From assembly GCA_903835235.1 (NCBI GenBank), contig CAILMF010000058.1, positions 1 to 64,000 of the forward strand: a stretch of 64,000 nt of DNA. The letters run 5' to 3'. This document shows, one piece after another, positions 52,984 through 62,841 of this stretch (its first letter is position 1; each line of letters starts with the position of its first letter). The DNA comes from an uncultured Rhodospirillales bacterium (GTDB lineage: Bacteria; Pseudomonadota; Alphaproteobacteria; Acetobacterales; Acetobacteraceae). The notes under the pieces were generated by a model that had not been told where the DNA came from, searched no databases, and saw nothing but the letters and a program-made list of their open reading frames with translations. A program made the position numbers and the translations under genes.

Positions 52984-53262
52984 ATGTCCGACAGCACCGA
53001 AGTCAACATCGCCAGCCGCCGCCCGGCCGTTGGCGCGCGCCGGCCGTTCTACCGCCGCCGCAAGTCCTGCCCGTTCTCCGGCCCGAATGCGCCGAAGATC
53101 GACTACAAGGACGTCCGCCTGCTGAGCCGCTTCCTGAGCGAGCGCGGCAAGATCGTGCCGAGCCGCATCACCGCGGTGTCCGGCAAGAAGCAGCGTGAGC
53201 TGGCCCTGGCGATCAAGCGCGCCCGGTTCCTGGCGCTGCTGCCCTACGTCATCAACGACTGA
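52984..53262 (+). CDS. rpsR: 30S ribosomal protein S18
   Basis: This 92-residue S18 binds S6 in the 30S platform. It has [39 protein letters not shown], the family core, and ends [14 protein letters not shown]. It lies four bases after rpsF. Confidence 0.96.
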   Translation: MSDSTEVNIASRRPAVGARRPFYRRRKSCPFSGPNAPKIDYKDVRLLSRFLSERGKIVPSRITAVSGKKQRELALAIKRARFLALLPYVIND

Positions 53263-53279
53263 GCGGGAGGGCACAGATC

Positions 53280-53831
53280 ATGATCGACCTGATCCTCATG
53301 CAGCGCGTGGACAAGCTCGGCCAGATGGGCGAGCTGGTGAAGGTGAAGCCGGGCTACGCCCGTAACTTCCTGCTTCCCCAGGGCAAGGCCATCCGCGCCA
53401 ACAAGGCCAACCTGGCGAAGTTCGAAGCCCAGCGCGCGCAGCTGGAAGCCGAGAACATCAAGCGCCGCGACGAAGCCGAGAAGATCGGCGAGCGCGTGGC
53501 GGGCCTGACCGTGGTGCTGATCCGCCAGGCCGGCGAAAGCGGCAGCCTGTACGGTTCGGTCAGCGGCCGCGACATCGCGGATGCCTGCAAGGAAGGCGGC
53601 CTGACCGTCAACCGCACCCAGGTGATCCTGCCCGAGCCGATCAAGACCCTGGGCGTCAAGGACGTGAGCGTTGAACTGCACCCGGAAGTGCGGATCATCG
53701 TGCGCGTGAACGTGGCGCGCTCGGTCGAGGAAGCCGACAAGCAGGCCCGCGGCGAGGAAATCGCCCGCGAGGAAGAAGTGACGCTGGAAGACGAGCTGCG
53801 CGCCGAACTGGGCGCCGCGGCGCAGGACTGA
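53280..53831 (+). CDS. rplI: 50S ribosomal protein L9
   Basis: This 183-residue L9 starts [37 protein letters not shown], with the long central helix and a C-terminal domain from about residue 80. The last 25 residues are Glu-rich and longer than in E. coli. It closes the operon, followed by a strong terminator. No dnaB follows, as it does in many relatives; an AT-rich foreign-looking gene comes next. Confidence 0.96.
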   Translation: MIDLILMQRVDKLGQMGELVKVKPGYARNFLLPQGKAIRANKANLAKFEAQRAQLEAENIKRRDEAEKIGERVAGLTVVLIRQAGESGSLYGSVSGRDIADACKEGGLTVNRTQVILPEPIKTLGVKDVSVELHPEVRIIVRVNVARSVEEADKQARGEEIAREEEVTLEDELRAELGAAAQD

Positions 53832-53859
53832 GCGTCGGCCTCATCGCCGTAGCTGGAAG

Positions 53860-53887
53860 GGGCGCCCTGCGAGGGGCGCCCTTTTTT
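53860..53887 (+). terminator. Intrinsic terminator of the rpsF-rpsR-rplI operon
   Basis: The stem GGGCGCCC/GGGCGCCC (self-complementary arms at 53860-53867 and 53874-53881) has a six-base loop. A run of six T follows directly. Confidence 0.9.
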
Positions 53888-53944
53888 GTTGCGCCCTTCG
53901 GTATTGCGGTTGACCATAAGGCTCGAGATGCCTGCGGAGACAGC

Positions 53945-54775
53945 GTGAGACGATTGGACAGAAAGACTTGGCGCTCAGCTTTCCCGCTTCGACGCCCCCC
54001 TCCATTTCCTTGTCCCCACTGCTTCTGGGACGAAAGCGGTCGTATGCGGTTCGTCTCGACGAATTTCGCTATCGAGGATCACACTAACCACCTGCCAACA
54101 ACAGTAACAATGCAATGCGACAATCTTGAGTGCGGCTACGTACTTACGGCTGTAGGAACAGTCGAGACGCAGATCAATCTGGAATCTTTTGCAAGCGACC
54201 CGAGCTTGGTGTGGGAAGCGGCCGAAGGGAAATCTATTCCTTACATAACTAATATGGATGGCGATGATATCCCACTTGATGATCCCTTTTTCCCAAAAGT
54301 ATTTCTCCCACGCCCTCCTGAATTGGTCGAAACTTATGGTGCTCAAGATGGAAGATCGGGCCTATTAATTTTGAAGTCGTTTGAGTTATTTTGGTTCGAT
54401 TTAACGTCTTGTGCCAACTGTCTTAGAACAATTATTGAGGCAACACTGGACAACTGGACAGTCCCTAGGGCCGATCCGAAAGGAAAGCGCGCAAACCTTG
54501 GGTATCGATTAGATTTTTTACAAGAAAACAATGAATACGTCGCTGACTCACTAAGAAGCATAAAACCAATCGGCGATAGCGGATCGCATGGAGACGAGGT
54601 TGATCGAGGACGAGTGCTTGATGCTTTTGAAATTCTTAACGATGTTAACTGGTATTTATATTCCTCTCCTCTATCGCCGCTCGATCGCATAAAATCGCCA
54701 GCAGACCAGATCTACCTAGAACGACTGCGCAATCAGCTTACGGCGTTGAAAACACGGAGAAATAGGCCCCTGTAG
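53945..54775 (+). CDS. AT-rich zinc-ribbon / DUF4145-like protein, likely acquired by transfer
   Basis: This 276-residue protein begins with GTG at 53945, preceded by GGAG. The N-terminus has a possible zinc ribbon, C23-x2-C26 and C58-x4-C63. Residues about 145-265 look like the DUF4145 helical domain: CANCLRTIIEATLDNW, LGYRLDFLQEN, ADSLRSIKPIGDSGSHGDEVD with the conserved Gly/His, then RVLDAFEILNDVNWYL. DUF4145 is found beside or fused to restriction and other defence proteins, but its function is unknown. Base composition is far below the neighbours' (21 of 60 G+C at 54361-54420), so it is probably foreign. It sits between two terminators. No mobility gene is visible. Confidence 0.7.
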   Translation: MRRLDRKTWRSAFPLRRPPPFPCPHCFWDESGRMRFVSTNFAIEDHTNHLPTTVTMQCDNLECGYVLTAVGTVETQINLESFASDPSLVWEAAEGKSIPYITNMDGDDIPLDDPFFPKVFLPRPPELVETYGAQDGRSGLLILKSFELFWFDLTSCANCLRTIIEATLDNWTVPRADPKGKRANLGYRLDFLQENNEYVADSLRSIKPIGDSGSHGDEVDRGRVLDAFEILNDVNWYLYSSPLSPLDRIKSPADQIYLERLRNQLTALKTRRNRPL

Positions 54776-54791
54776 ATCGACTACAGGGGCC
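54765..54791. terminator. Perfect 11-bp hairpin between the foreign gene and acnA
   Basis: The arms GGCCCCTGTAG (54765-54775) and CTACAGGGGCC (54781-54791) are perfect, with loop ATCGA. The stop codon of the AT-rich gene is the last triplet of the first arm. Toward acnA's direction the hairpin is followed by TATTTCT, so it is probably the acnA terminator and works for both convergent genes. Confidence 0.8.
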
Positions 54792-54804
54792 CCAACTTTC
54801 TTCC

Positions 54805-57501
<2,697 letters not shown>

Positions 57502-57619
57502 CTGCCACAACCTTTCTGAGCGTTGCGCCCAGGCCGGGCGCCAGATAAGCGGCGTTTAAGCACGCAGGGCCGGCGGGGTCCACGGGCGGGGGGCGTATCG
57601 TGGCGATAGGGTTTTGAGA

Positions 57620-58234
57620 ATGCTGCAGGCCGTGGGCCTGGCCTGCCTGCGCGGCGAGCGCGTGGTCTTCGCCGACCTCAGCTTCACCGTGGCCAGCGGC
57701 GAGGCGGTGCTGTTGATGGGCGCCAATGGTGCCGGCAAGTCTTCCCTGCTGCGGGTGCTGGCCGGGCTGATCGCCCCGCTTGAGGGGCAACTGCTGTGGG
57801 ACGGCACCGAGGCCCTGGCCGACCGCACCGCCCATGCCCGCCGCCTGCGCTACATCGGCCATGGCGACGCGCTGAAGCCGGCACTCTCGGCGGCCGAGAA
57901 CCTGGCCTTCTACGCCCGGCTCTGGGGCGGCCAGGTGGCGCCCGCCCTCGCGGCGCTGGGGCTCAGCGAGTTGGCGGACCTGCCGGCCCGGGTCCTGTCT
58001 TCCGGCCAGAAGCGCCGCCTGGCGCTGGCTCGGCTGGCGCTGGCCATGCCCGCCCCGGGTAGCCCGCCCGCGGCGCCACTCTGGCTGCTGGACGAGCCGA
58101 CGGTGGGCCTGGATGCCGCCAGCGTGGAGCGACTCGGCGCGCTGCTGGCGGCGCATCGCGCGGCGGGCGGCATGGTGCTGGCCGCCACCCACCTGCCGCT
58201 GCCGCTGCCCAGCGCGCGGGAGCTGCGGCTGTGA
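57620..58234 (+). CDS. ccmA: Heme exporter ATP-binding protein CcmA
   Basis: This 204-residue ATPase belongs to the cytochrome c maturation system. Walker A GANGAGKSS is at residues 34-42, the signature is LSSGQKRRLALARLAL, and Walker B is LWLLDEPTVGLD. The RRLRYIGHGDALKPALSAAENL block is CcmA-typical. It is divergent from acnA and is followed by ccmB with 16 bases between. An ATG preceded by TTGAGA was chosen. Confidence 0.93.
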   Translation: MLQAVGLACLRGERVVFADLSFTVASGEAVLLMGANGAGKSSLLRVLAGLIAPLEGQLLWDGTEALADRTAHARRLRYIGHGDALKPALSAAENLAFYARLWGGQVAPALAALGLSELADLPARVLSSGQKRRLALARLALAMPAPGSPPAAPLWLLDEPTVGLDAASVERLGALLAAHRAAGGMVLAATHLPLPLPSARELRL

Positions 58235-58250
58235 CGCCGCAGGACGGCCG

Positions 58251-58910
58251 ATGACCGCCTGGACTGCCCTCCTGGCACGCGAGCTTCGCCTGGCGCTGCG
58301 CCACCCCGCCGATTCGCTGGCGGCGGTGATGTTCTTCGTGCTGGTCGCGGCGCTGTTCCCTTTCGGCGTCGGGCCGGAACCGCAGGCGCTGGCCCGCCTG
58401 GCGCCTGGTGCGCTGCTGGCCGCCGCGCTGCTGGCGGCGCTGCTGCCGCTGGACCGGCTGTTCGGCGCCGATGCCGAGGATGGCACGCTGGACCAGCTGC
58501 TGCTCTCGGGCCTCGGCCCCAGCGCGGTCGCCGCCGCCAAGGCGCTGGCGCATTGGCTGACCACCGGCCTGCCGCTGATGCTGGCCACGCCGATTGCCTG
58601 CGCCATGCTGAACCTGCCGACCGAGGCCTGGGGCGTGGCGGTGCTGGTGCTGGGCCTGGCCGCCGGCTTCCTGTCGCTGCTCGGCACCGCCGGCGCGGCA
58701 CTCACTCTGGGCGCACGGCGCGGCGGCGTGCTGCTGCCGCTGTTGGTACTGCCGCTGGCGATTCCCGCGGTGATCTTCGGCGCGGCCGGGATTGAAGCCG
58801 CTGCCGCCGGGCTGGCGGCCCGCCCCTATGTGCTGCTGCTGGCCGCGCTGCTGGCCGCCGCCCTGCCACTGGCCCCGCTGGCCGCCGGGGCGGCCCTGCG
58901 CGGCGAGTAG
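58251..58910 (+). CDS. ccmB: Heme exporter membrane protein CcmB
   Basis: This 219-residue integral membrane protein has six hydrophobic segments. It starts WTALLARELRLALRHPADSLAAVMFFVLVAALFPFGVGPE, the usual CcmB N-terminus, and has LDRLFGADAEDGTLDQLLL. With CcmA it forms an ABC complex needed to release holo-CcmE. ccmC, ccmD and ccmG, common neighbours in alphaproteobacteria, do not follow. A small secreted protein gene does instead. Confidence 0.92.
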   Translation: MTAWTALLARELRLALRHPADSLAAVMFFVLVAALFPFGVGPEPQALARLAPGALLAAALLAALLPLDRLFGADAEDGTLDQLLLSGLGPSAVAAAKALAHWLTTGLPLMLATPIACAMLNLPTEAWGVAVLVLGLAAGFLSLLGTAGAALTLGARRGGVLLPLLVLPLAIPAVIFGAAGIEAAAAGLAARPYVLLLAALLAAALPLAPLAAGAALRGE

Positions 58911-59011
58911 CGCCGGTCCTCGCCAGCAAACCATGACAGTTCAGGTACTTGTCGTGCCTGCGGGAATATTCCTAGACTCCGCAGAATGAAACGCCAGCAA
59001 GGAAGCCTGTC

Positions 59012-59353
59012 ATGCTCCGCCGCCTCGCCCTCGCCCTGCCCCTTCTGGCCGTCACGGCCCTGGCGCCGGCCCACGCCCAGCGCTGCGATACGCGCTTCGA
59101 CTTCGTCAATGAGTCCAGCCGCACGGTGAACGAGTTCTACTTCGACCGTTCCTCGCGCCCCGACTTCACCCGCGACGAACTGGGCCAGAACGTGTTGCCG
59201 CCGGGCCGCCAGATGCGCTTTGCCGCCATGTACAGCGAGCCCTATGACATCCGCGCCGTGCTGGACAACGGCCAGCGCTTCGACCTCTACCGCATCAATA
59301 TCTGCTCGGTCACCCGGGTGGTGCTGACCGACCGCGGCCTGTCCGCGAAGTAG
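59012..59353 (+). CDS. Small secreted protein, 113 residues, paralogue B
   Basis: This protein has a signal peptide (MLRRLALALPLLAVTALAPAHAQ). The mature domain begins CDTRFDFVNESSRTVNEFYF and has VLPPGRQ, YDIRAV and RINICS. Both Cys (25 and 98) are at the same positions as in paralogue A at 42798-43139, and the length is identical. Many interior positions differ, so they are not a recent duplication. It is next to ccmB, and is followed 10 bases later by the palindromic repeat. Function is unknown. A periplasmic ligand-binding or envelope role is possible. Confidence 0.75.
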   Translation: MLRRLALALPLLAVTALAPAHAQRCDTRFDFVNESSRTVNEFYFDRSSRPDFTRDELGQNVLPPGRQMRFAAMYSEPYDIRAVLDNGQRFDLYRINICSVTRVVLTDRGLSAK

Positions 59354-59363
59354 CGGGCCACCC

Positions 59364-59409
59364 GAGCAATATCCGTCCTGATGGCAGCATCGGGACGGAT
59401 TTCCTGCTC
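59364..59409. repeat. Palindromic repeat element, copy 2
   Basis: The arms GAGCAATATCCGTCCTGATG and CATCGGGACGGATTTCCTGCTC form a long inverted repeat with loop GCAG. Outer arms are the same as at 121-168, and differences are confined to a few positions and the centre. It lies between the secreted protein and gpsA stops, which converge. Confidence 0.7.
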
Positions 59410-59449
59410 TGCAACCTGCCGCGCCGGCGGGATCACCTGGCCGCCGCCT

Positions 59450-60442
59450 TCACTCCACCCGCCGCGGCCGCGCCAGCAACTGCGCCACGGCCCCCGGCAC
59501 GTCCAGCCGCCCGGCCAGCAACGCGGCCACGGCGGCGCAGATCGGCAACTCCACCCCGGCCGCCGCGGCCCGGGCCACCAGGGCGGGGGCGGTCGCCATG
59601 CCTTCGGTCACGCCGGCACGGCCCGCCAGCACTTCCGCCGCGCTCCGCCCCTGGCCCAGCGCCATGCCCAGCGAGGTATTTCGGCTGCCGGCCCCGGTCG
59701 CGGTCAGCAGCAGGTCGCCGATGCCGGACAGCCCCGCCGCCGTCTCCGCCTTGCCGCCCAATGCAAGCGTCAGGCGCGAAAGCTCCGCCACACCCCGGGT
59801 GATCAGCGCGGCGCGGGCATTCTCCCCCAGCCCGGCACCGGTGACGATGCCGGCGGCGATGGCAATGACGTTCTTCGCGGCGCCGCCGACCTGCACGCCG
59901 ACCGGGTCCTCGCTGCCGTAGAGACGGAAGGCCGCGGTCGCCAGCGCCTGGTCGGCGGTCTCGCGCAGCCCGGCGTCGCTGCTGGCCACCACGGCGGCGG
60001 CCGGCAGCCCGGCGGCCACCTCATGGGCGAAATTCGGCCCCGACAATACCCCGGCCACCGCATCGGGGCGCAGTTCGGCCAGCACTTCCAGCGGCAAGGC
60101 CAGGCTGCCCTGCTCCACGCCCTTGGCGCAGACCAGCAGCGGCGGCAGCGCCTTGGGCAAGGCGCCAACCACGGCCCGCAGATGCTGCGCCGGCACCACC
60201 AGCAGCACCAGCCGGGCGTTGCACAGCGCTTCCTCCAGGCTGGCGGTGATGCCGAGCGTCATCGGCAGCGCCACGCCCGGCAGGTAGCGCTCATTGGCAT
60301 GGGCCCGCACGATTGTATCGGCCCGCGCCGCGTCCCGCGCCCATAGCGTTGCGATGCCGCCCGCCCGAGTGGCCTGCATGGCCAGCGCCGTGCCCCAGGC
60401 GCCGGCACCCAGCACGGCAATGCGGCCCCTGTGCCTATTCAT
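59450..60442 (-). CDS. gpsA: Glycerol-3-phosphate dehydrogenase [NAD(P)+]
   Basis: This enzyme of about 330 residues makes sn-glycerol-3-phosphate for phospholipids. The NAD loop IAVLGAGAWGTALAMQATR is near the start. It has VPAQHLRAVVGALP, CAKGVEQG, VLSGPNFAHEVAAGLPAA, the catalytic-region AAKNVIAIAAGIVTG, and SGIGDLLLTATGAGSRN. I chose the ATG at 60442. It overlaps the end of rlmJ by 8 bases on the same strand. Confidence 0.95.
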   Translation of the reverse strand: MNRHRGRIAVLGAGAWGTALAMQATRAGGIATLWARDAARADTIVRAHANERYLPGVALPMTLGITASLEEALCNARLVLLVVPAQHLRAVVGALPKALPPLLVCAKGVEQGSLALPLEVLAELRPDAVAGVLSGPNFAHEVAAGLPAAAVVASSDAGLRETADQALATAAFRLYGSEDPVGVQVGGAAKNVIAIAAGIVTGAGLGENARAALITRGVAELSRLTLALGGKAETAAGLSGIGDLLLTATGAGSRNTSLGMALGQGRSAAEVLAGRAGVTEGMATAPALVARAAAAGVELPICAAVAALLAGRLDVPGAVAQLLARPRRVE

Positions 60443-61262
60443 CGGCAATCCGCAGCATCGCGCAGCCCTCGCCCGCTTCACGGTTGCCCAGCTGGCGCAG
60501 CAGCGCGGCCAGGATCTCGCCGCCCTCCGCCTCGAACTTCCAGGGCGCGTTGACCACCACCAGGCCGCAACCGTTCAACCTGGTCGGGTCGGTCGGCTCG
60601 CGCAGCCACAACTCGGCGGCCTGGATGTCGCGCACGCCGGTTTCGCGCAGCGCGGTGTGAAAGGCGCGCACCGGCGCCCGGTGCTTGATCGGATACCAGC
60701 AGGCCTGCACCGCCGCCCGGAACCGCCCGCTGACCAGCGCCACCCCGGCGGCCATGCGCTCGAACTCGCCCTCCTGCTCGAAGGGCGGGTCCACCAGCAC
60801 CAGGCCACGCTTTTCGGGGAAGGGCGTCAGCCCCTTCAACGCCTCCCACCCGTTGCGCGGATGCACCGCCACCTGCGCATCCCCGCGGAACCGCGCTCGC
60901 AGCAGCGCATGGTCCTCGGGATGCAGTTCGCAGGCCAGCAGATGGTCCTGTGGCCGCAGCAAGGTCCGGGTGAGGGCCGGCGAACCCGGATACAGCGCCG
61001 GCGCGCCCGCCGCCCGCACCAGCCCGACATAATCCGCCAGCGCCGGCTCGGGCGCGTCCAGCAACCGGCCGATGCCGCCCTGCCATTCCCCGGTGCGCTC
61101 TGCCTCCGGCGCGGACAGGTCATAGAGGCCGATCCCGGCATGCGTGTCCAGCACGCGCAGCGGCGTGGCCTTGCGCTGCATGGCGCGCAGCAGCCAGACC
61201 AGCAGCGCGTGCTTCAGGCAATCCGCGAAGTTGCCGGCGTGGAAAGCGTGGCGGTAGTTCAT
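60435..61262 (-). CDS. rlmJ: 23S rRNA (adenine-2030-N6)-methyltransferase RlmJ
   Basis: This 275-residue SAM-dependent methyltransferase starts MNYRHAFHAGNFADCLKHALLVWLL, the signature of RlmJ. It has DTHAGIGLYDL and the catalytic DPPF in GLVLVDPPFEQEGEF. The ATG at 61262 begins this signature. It lies 72 bases from a divergent DUF4349 lipoprotein gene and is coupled to gpsA. Confidence 0.95.
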   Translation of the reverse strand: MNYRHAFHAGNFADCLKHALLVWLLRAMQRKATPLRVLDTHAGIGLYDLSAPEAERTGEWQGGIGRLLDAPEPALADYVGLVRAAGAPALYPGSPALTRTLLRPQDHLLACELHPEDHALLRARFRGDAQVAVHPRNGWEALKGLTPFPEKRGLVLVDPPFEQEGEFERMAAGVALVSGRFRAAVQACWYPIKHRAPVRAFHTALRETGVRDIQAAELWLREPTDPTRLNGCGLVVVNAPWKFEAEGGEILAALLRQLGNREAGEGCAMLRIADE

Positions 61263-61334
61263 GCTGCGGCGGTAGCGCCGGGGGCGCTGACGTGCAAGGC
61301 TGACGGCGGAACAAACCAGCCTTGGTGACCGCCC

Positions 61335-62150
61335 ATGCGTCCGCTCGCCTTGCTGATGCTGCTCGTCTTCGCGGGCTGCGATGGCGGCCAGCAGACCGCC
61401 AGCCCGGCCAACGCGCCTGCCCCTGCGCCCGCGGCGGCCGTCTCCAGCCCGGCCGGCCGCGCCATTGAACGCCGCCTGGCGCTGACGCTGCAATTCCCGG
61501 AACCGGCGCTAGCCGGCGCCTTCCAGGCCCATGCCGCCGCCTGCGCCCTGCCGGCCTGCGAGATCGTCGAGTCCAGCTATGCCACCAACGCGCCCTATGG
61601 CCGCCCCGGCGCCCTGCTGCGGCTGCGGGTGCAGCCGGCGGCGCTGGAGGCCCTGCTGGCCAAGGTGAGCAGCAGCGGCGCCGTCGCCACCCGCAGCGAA
61701 ACCGCCGAGGACCTGACCGCGCCGACGCTGGACGTGACCGCCCGGCTGGAGGCCCAGCGCGCCCTGCGCGAGCGGCTGCGCGCCGTGCTGCAGCGCAACC
61801 CGGCCATGGCCATCGCCGACCTGCTGGCCTGGGAGCGGGAATTCGCGCGGGTGCAGGGCGAGATCGAAGGCGCCGAAAGCCAGTTGCGCGCCCTGCAACT
61901 GCGCACCGGCATGGTGGCGGTGGCCTTGACCTACCAGGTGCAGGCAGCCCCACCGGCGCGGCCATCCTGGCTGCAACCCATCACGGACCAGGTGCAGGAC
62001 GCGCATCGCATCCTGGCCCGCAGCGCCGGCGCCATGCTCGGCCTGGCCATCGCGCTGCTGCCCTGGCTGCCGCTGCTCTGGCTTGGTTGGCTCGGCCTGC
62101 GGCGCTTCCGTCGCTGGCGCGCCGCGCAGAAGAGCGCAGCTAAATCCTGA
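61335..62150 (+). CDS. DUF4349-type lipoprotein
   Basis: This 271-residue protein has a lipobox (LLMLLVFAGC, Cys15). The mature part holds the DUF4349 domain: RLALTLQFPEP, GRPGALLRLRVQPAALEALLAKV, then ARLEAQRALRERLRAVL and EREFARVQGEIEGAESQLRALQ in a coiled coil. It ends in a membrane segment (about 228-250) and a basic tail. This domain architecture is common in envelope proteins of unknown function. Its 3' end overlaps the SDR gene on the other strand by 11 bases. Confidence 0.85.
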   Translation: MRPLALLMLLVFAGCDGGQQTASPANAPAPAPAAAVSSPAGRAIERRLALTLQFPEPALAGAFQAHAAACALPACEIVESSYATNAPYGRPGALLRLRVQPAALEALLAKVSSSGAVATRSETAEDLTAPTLDVTARLEAQRALRERLRAVLQRNPAMAIADLLAWEREFARVQGEIEGAESQLRALQLRTGMVAVALTYQVQAAPPARPSWLQPITDQVQDAHRILARSAGAMLGLAIALLPWLPLLWLGWLGLRRFRRWRAAQKSAAKS

Positions 62151-62841
62151 CGACCTGGCCCTGGCGCGTCTCGCCGGGCAGGCACAGCGCCGCGATCCCC
62201 GGCGCCACCTCGGCCGGCTGCCGCAGCAGCGCCCGGTCTTCCCCCGGCATGGCATTGGCGCGCAGATGCGTCGCCACCGGGCCCGGGTCCGCCAGGTTCA
62301 CCCGCAGGGCGGTATGCGCCACCTCGGCCGCCCAGGCCTGCGCCAGGTGCTGCTGCCCGGCCTTGCCGAAGCCATACAGCCCCCAGAAGGCGCCCGGCAC
62401 CGCCGCCACGCTGTCGGTCAGCAGCACCGCGCGCCCGGCCGACGCCGCGCGCAGCGGCGGGTCGCAGCTGCGGATCAGCCGCCAGCAGGCGGTCAGGTTC
62501 ACGCCCACCGCTTCCTTCCAGTCATTCGGCATGATGTGCGCCACGGGCGTCAGCTTGGCCAGCACGCCGGCGGCATGCACCAGAATGTCCAGCCGGCCGA
62601 AGCGCTGCACGATGGACGGCCCCAGCTTGTCGATCTCGGCATCCTTCTCCAGGTCGAAGGGCAGCAGCGTTGCCGTGCCGCCGGCGCCGCGGATCGCGTC
62701 GTCGGTTTCCTCCAGCCCGCCCTGGGTGCGCGCAGTGATGACGCAATGCGCCCCCAGCCTGGCCAACTCCACCGCGACAGCGGCGCCGATGCCACGCGAC
62801 GCGCCGGTGACCAGCGCGACGGATCCTTCCAGCGGCCTCAT
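62140..62841 (-). CDS. Short-chain dehydrogenase/reductase
   Basis: This SDR of about 233 residues has the TGASRGIGAAVAVELARLG nucleotide loop, a shortened HAAGVL motif in place of NNAG, and the catalytic region TDSVAAVPGAFWGLYGFGKAGQQ (Ser, Tyr, Lys). The ATG at 62841 overlaps the purF stop as ATGA, so the two are coupled. purF followed by an SDR is a known order in alphaproteobacteria. The substrate is unknown. Confidence 0.85.
   Translation of the reverse strand: MRPLEGSVALVTGASRGIGAAVAVELARLGAHCVITARTQGGLEETDDAIRGAGGTATLLPFDLEKDAEIDKLGPSIVQRFGRLDILVHAAGVLAKLTPVAHIMPNDWKEAVGVNLTACWRLIRSCDPPLRAASAGRAVLLTDSVAAVPGAFWGLYGFGKAGQQHLAQAWAAEVAHTALRVNLADPGPVATHLRANAMPGEDRALLRQPAEVAPGIAALCLPGETRQGQVVRI

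Noticed and set aside
53832-54804. Integrated element around the AT-rich gene
   Set aside because: No integrase, transposase, tRNA or flanking direct repeat was seen, so only transfer of the single gene is claimed.
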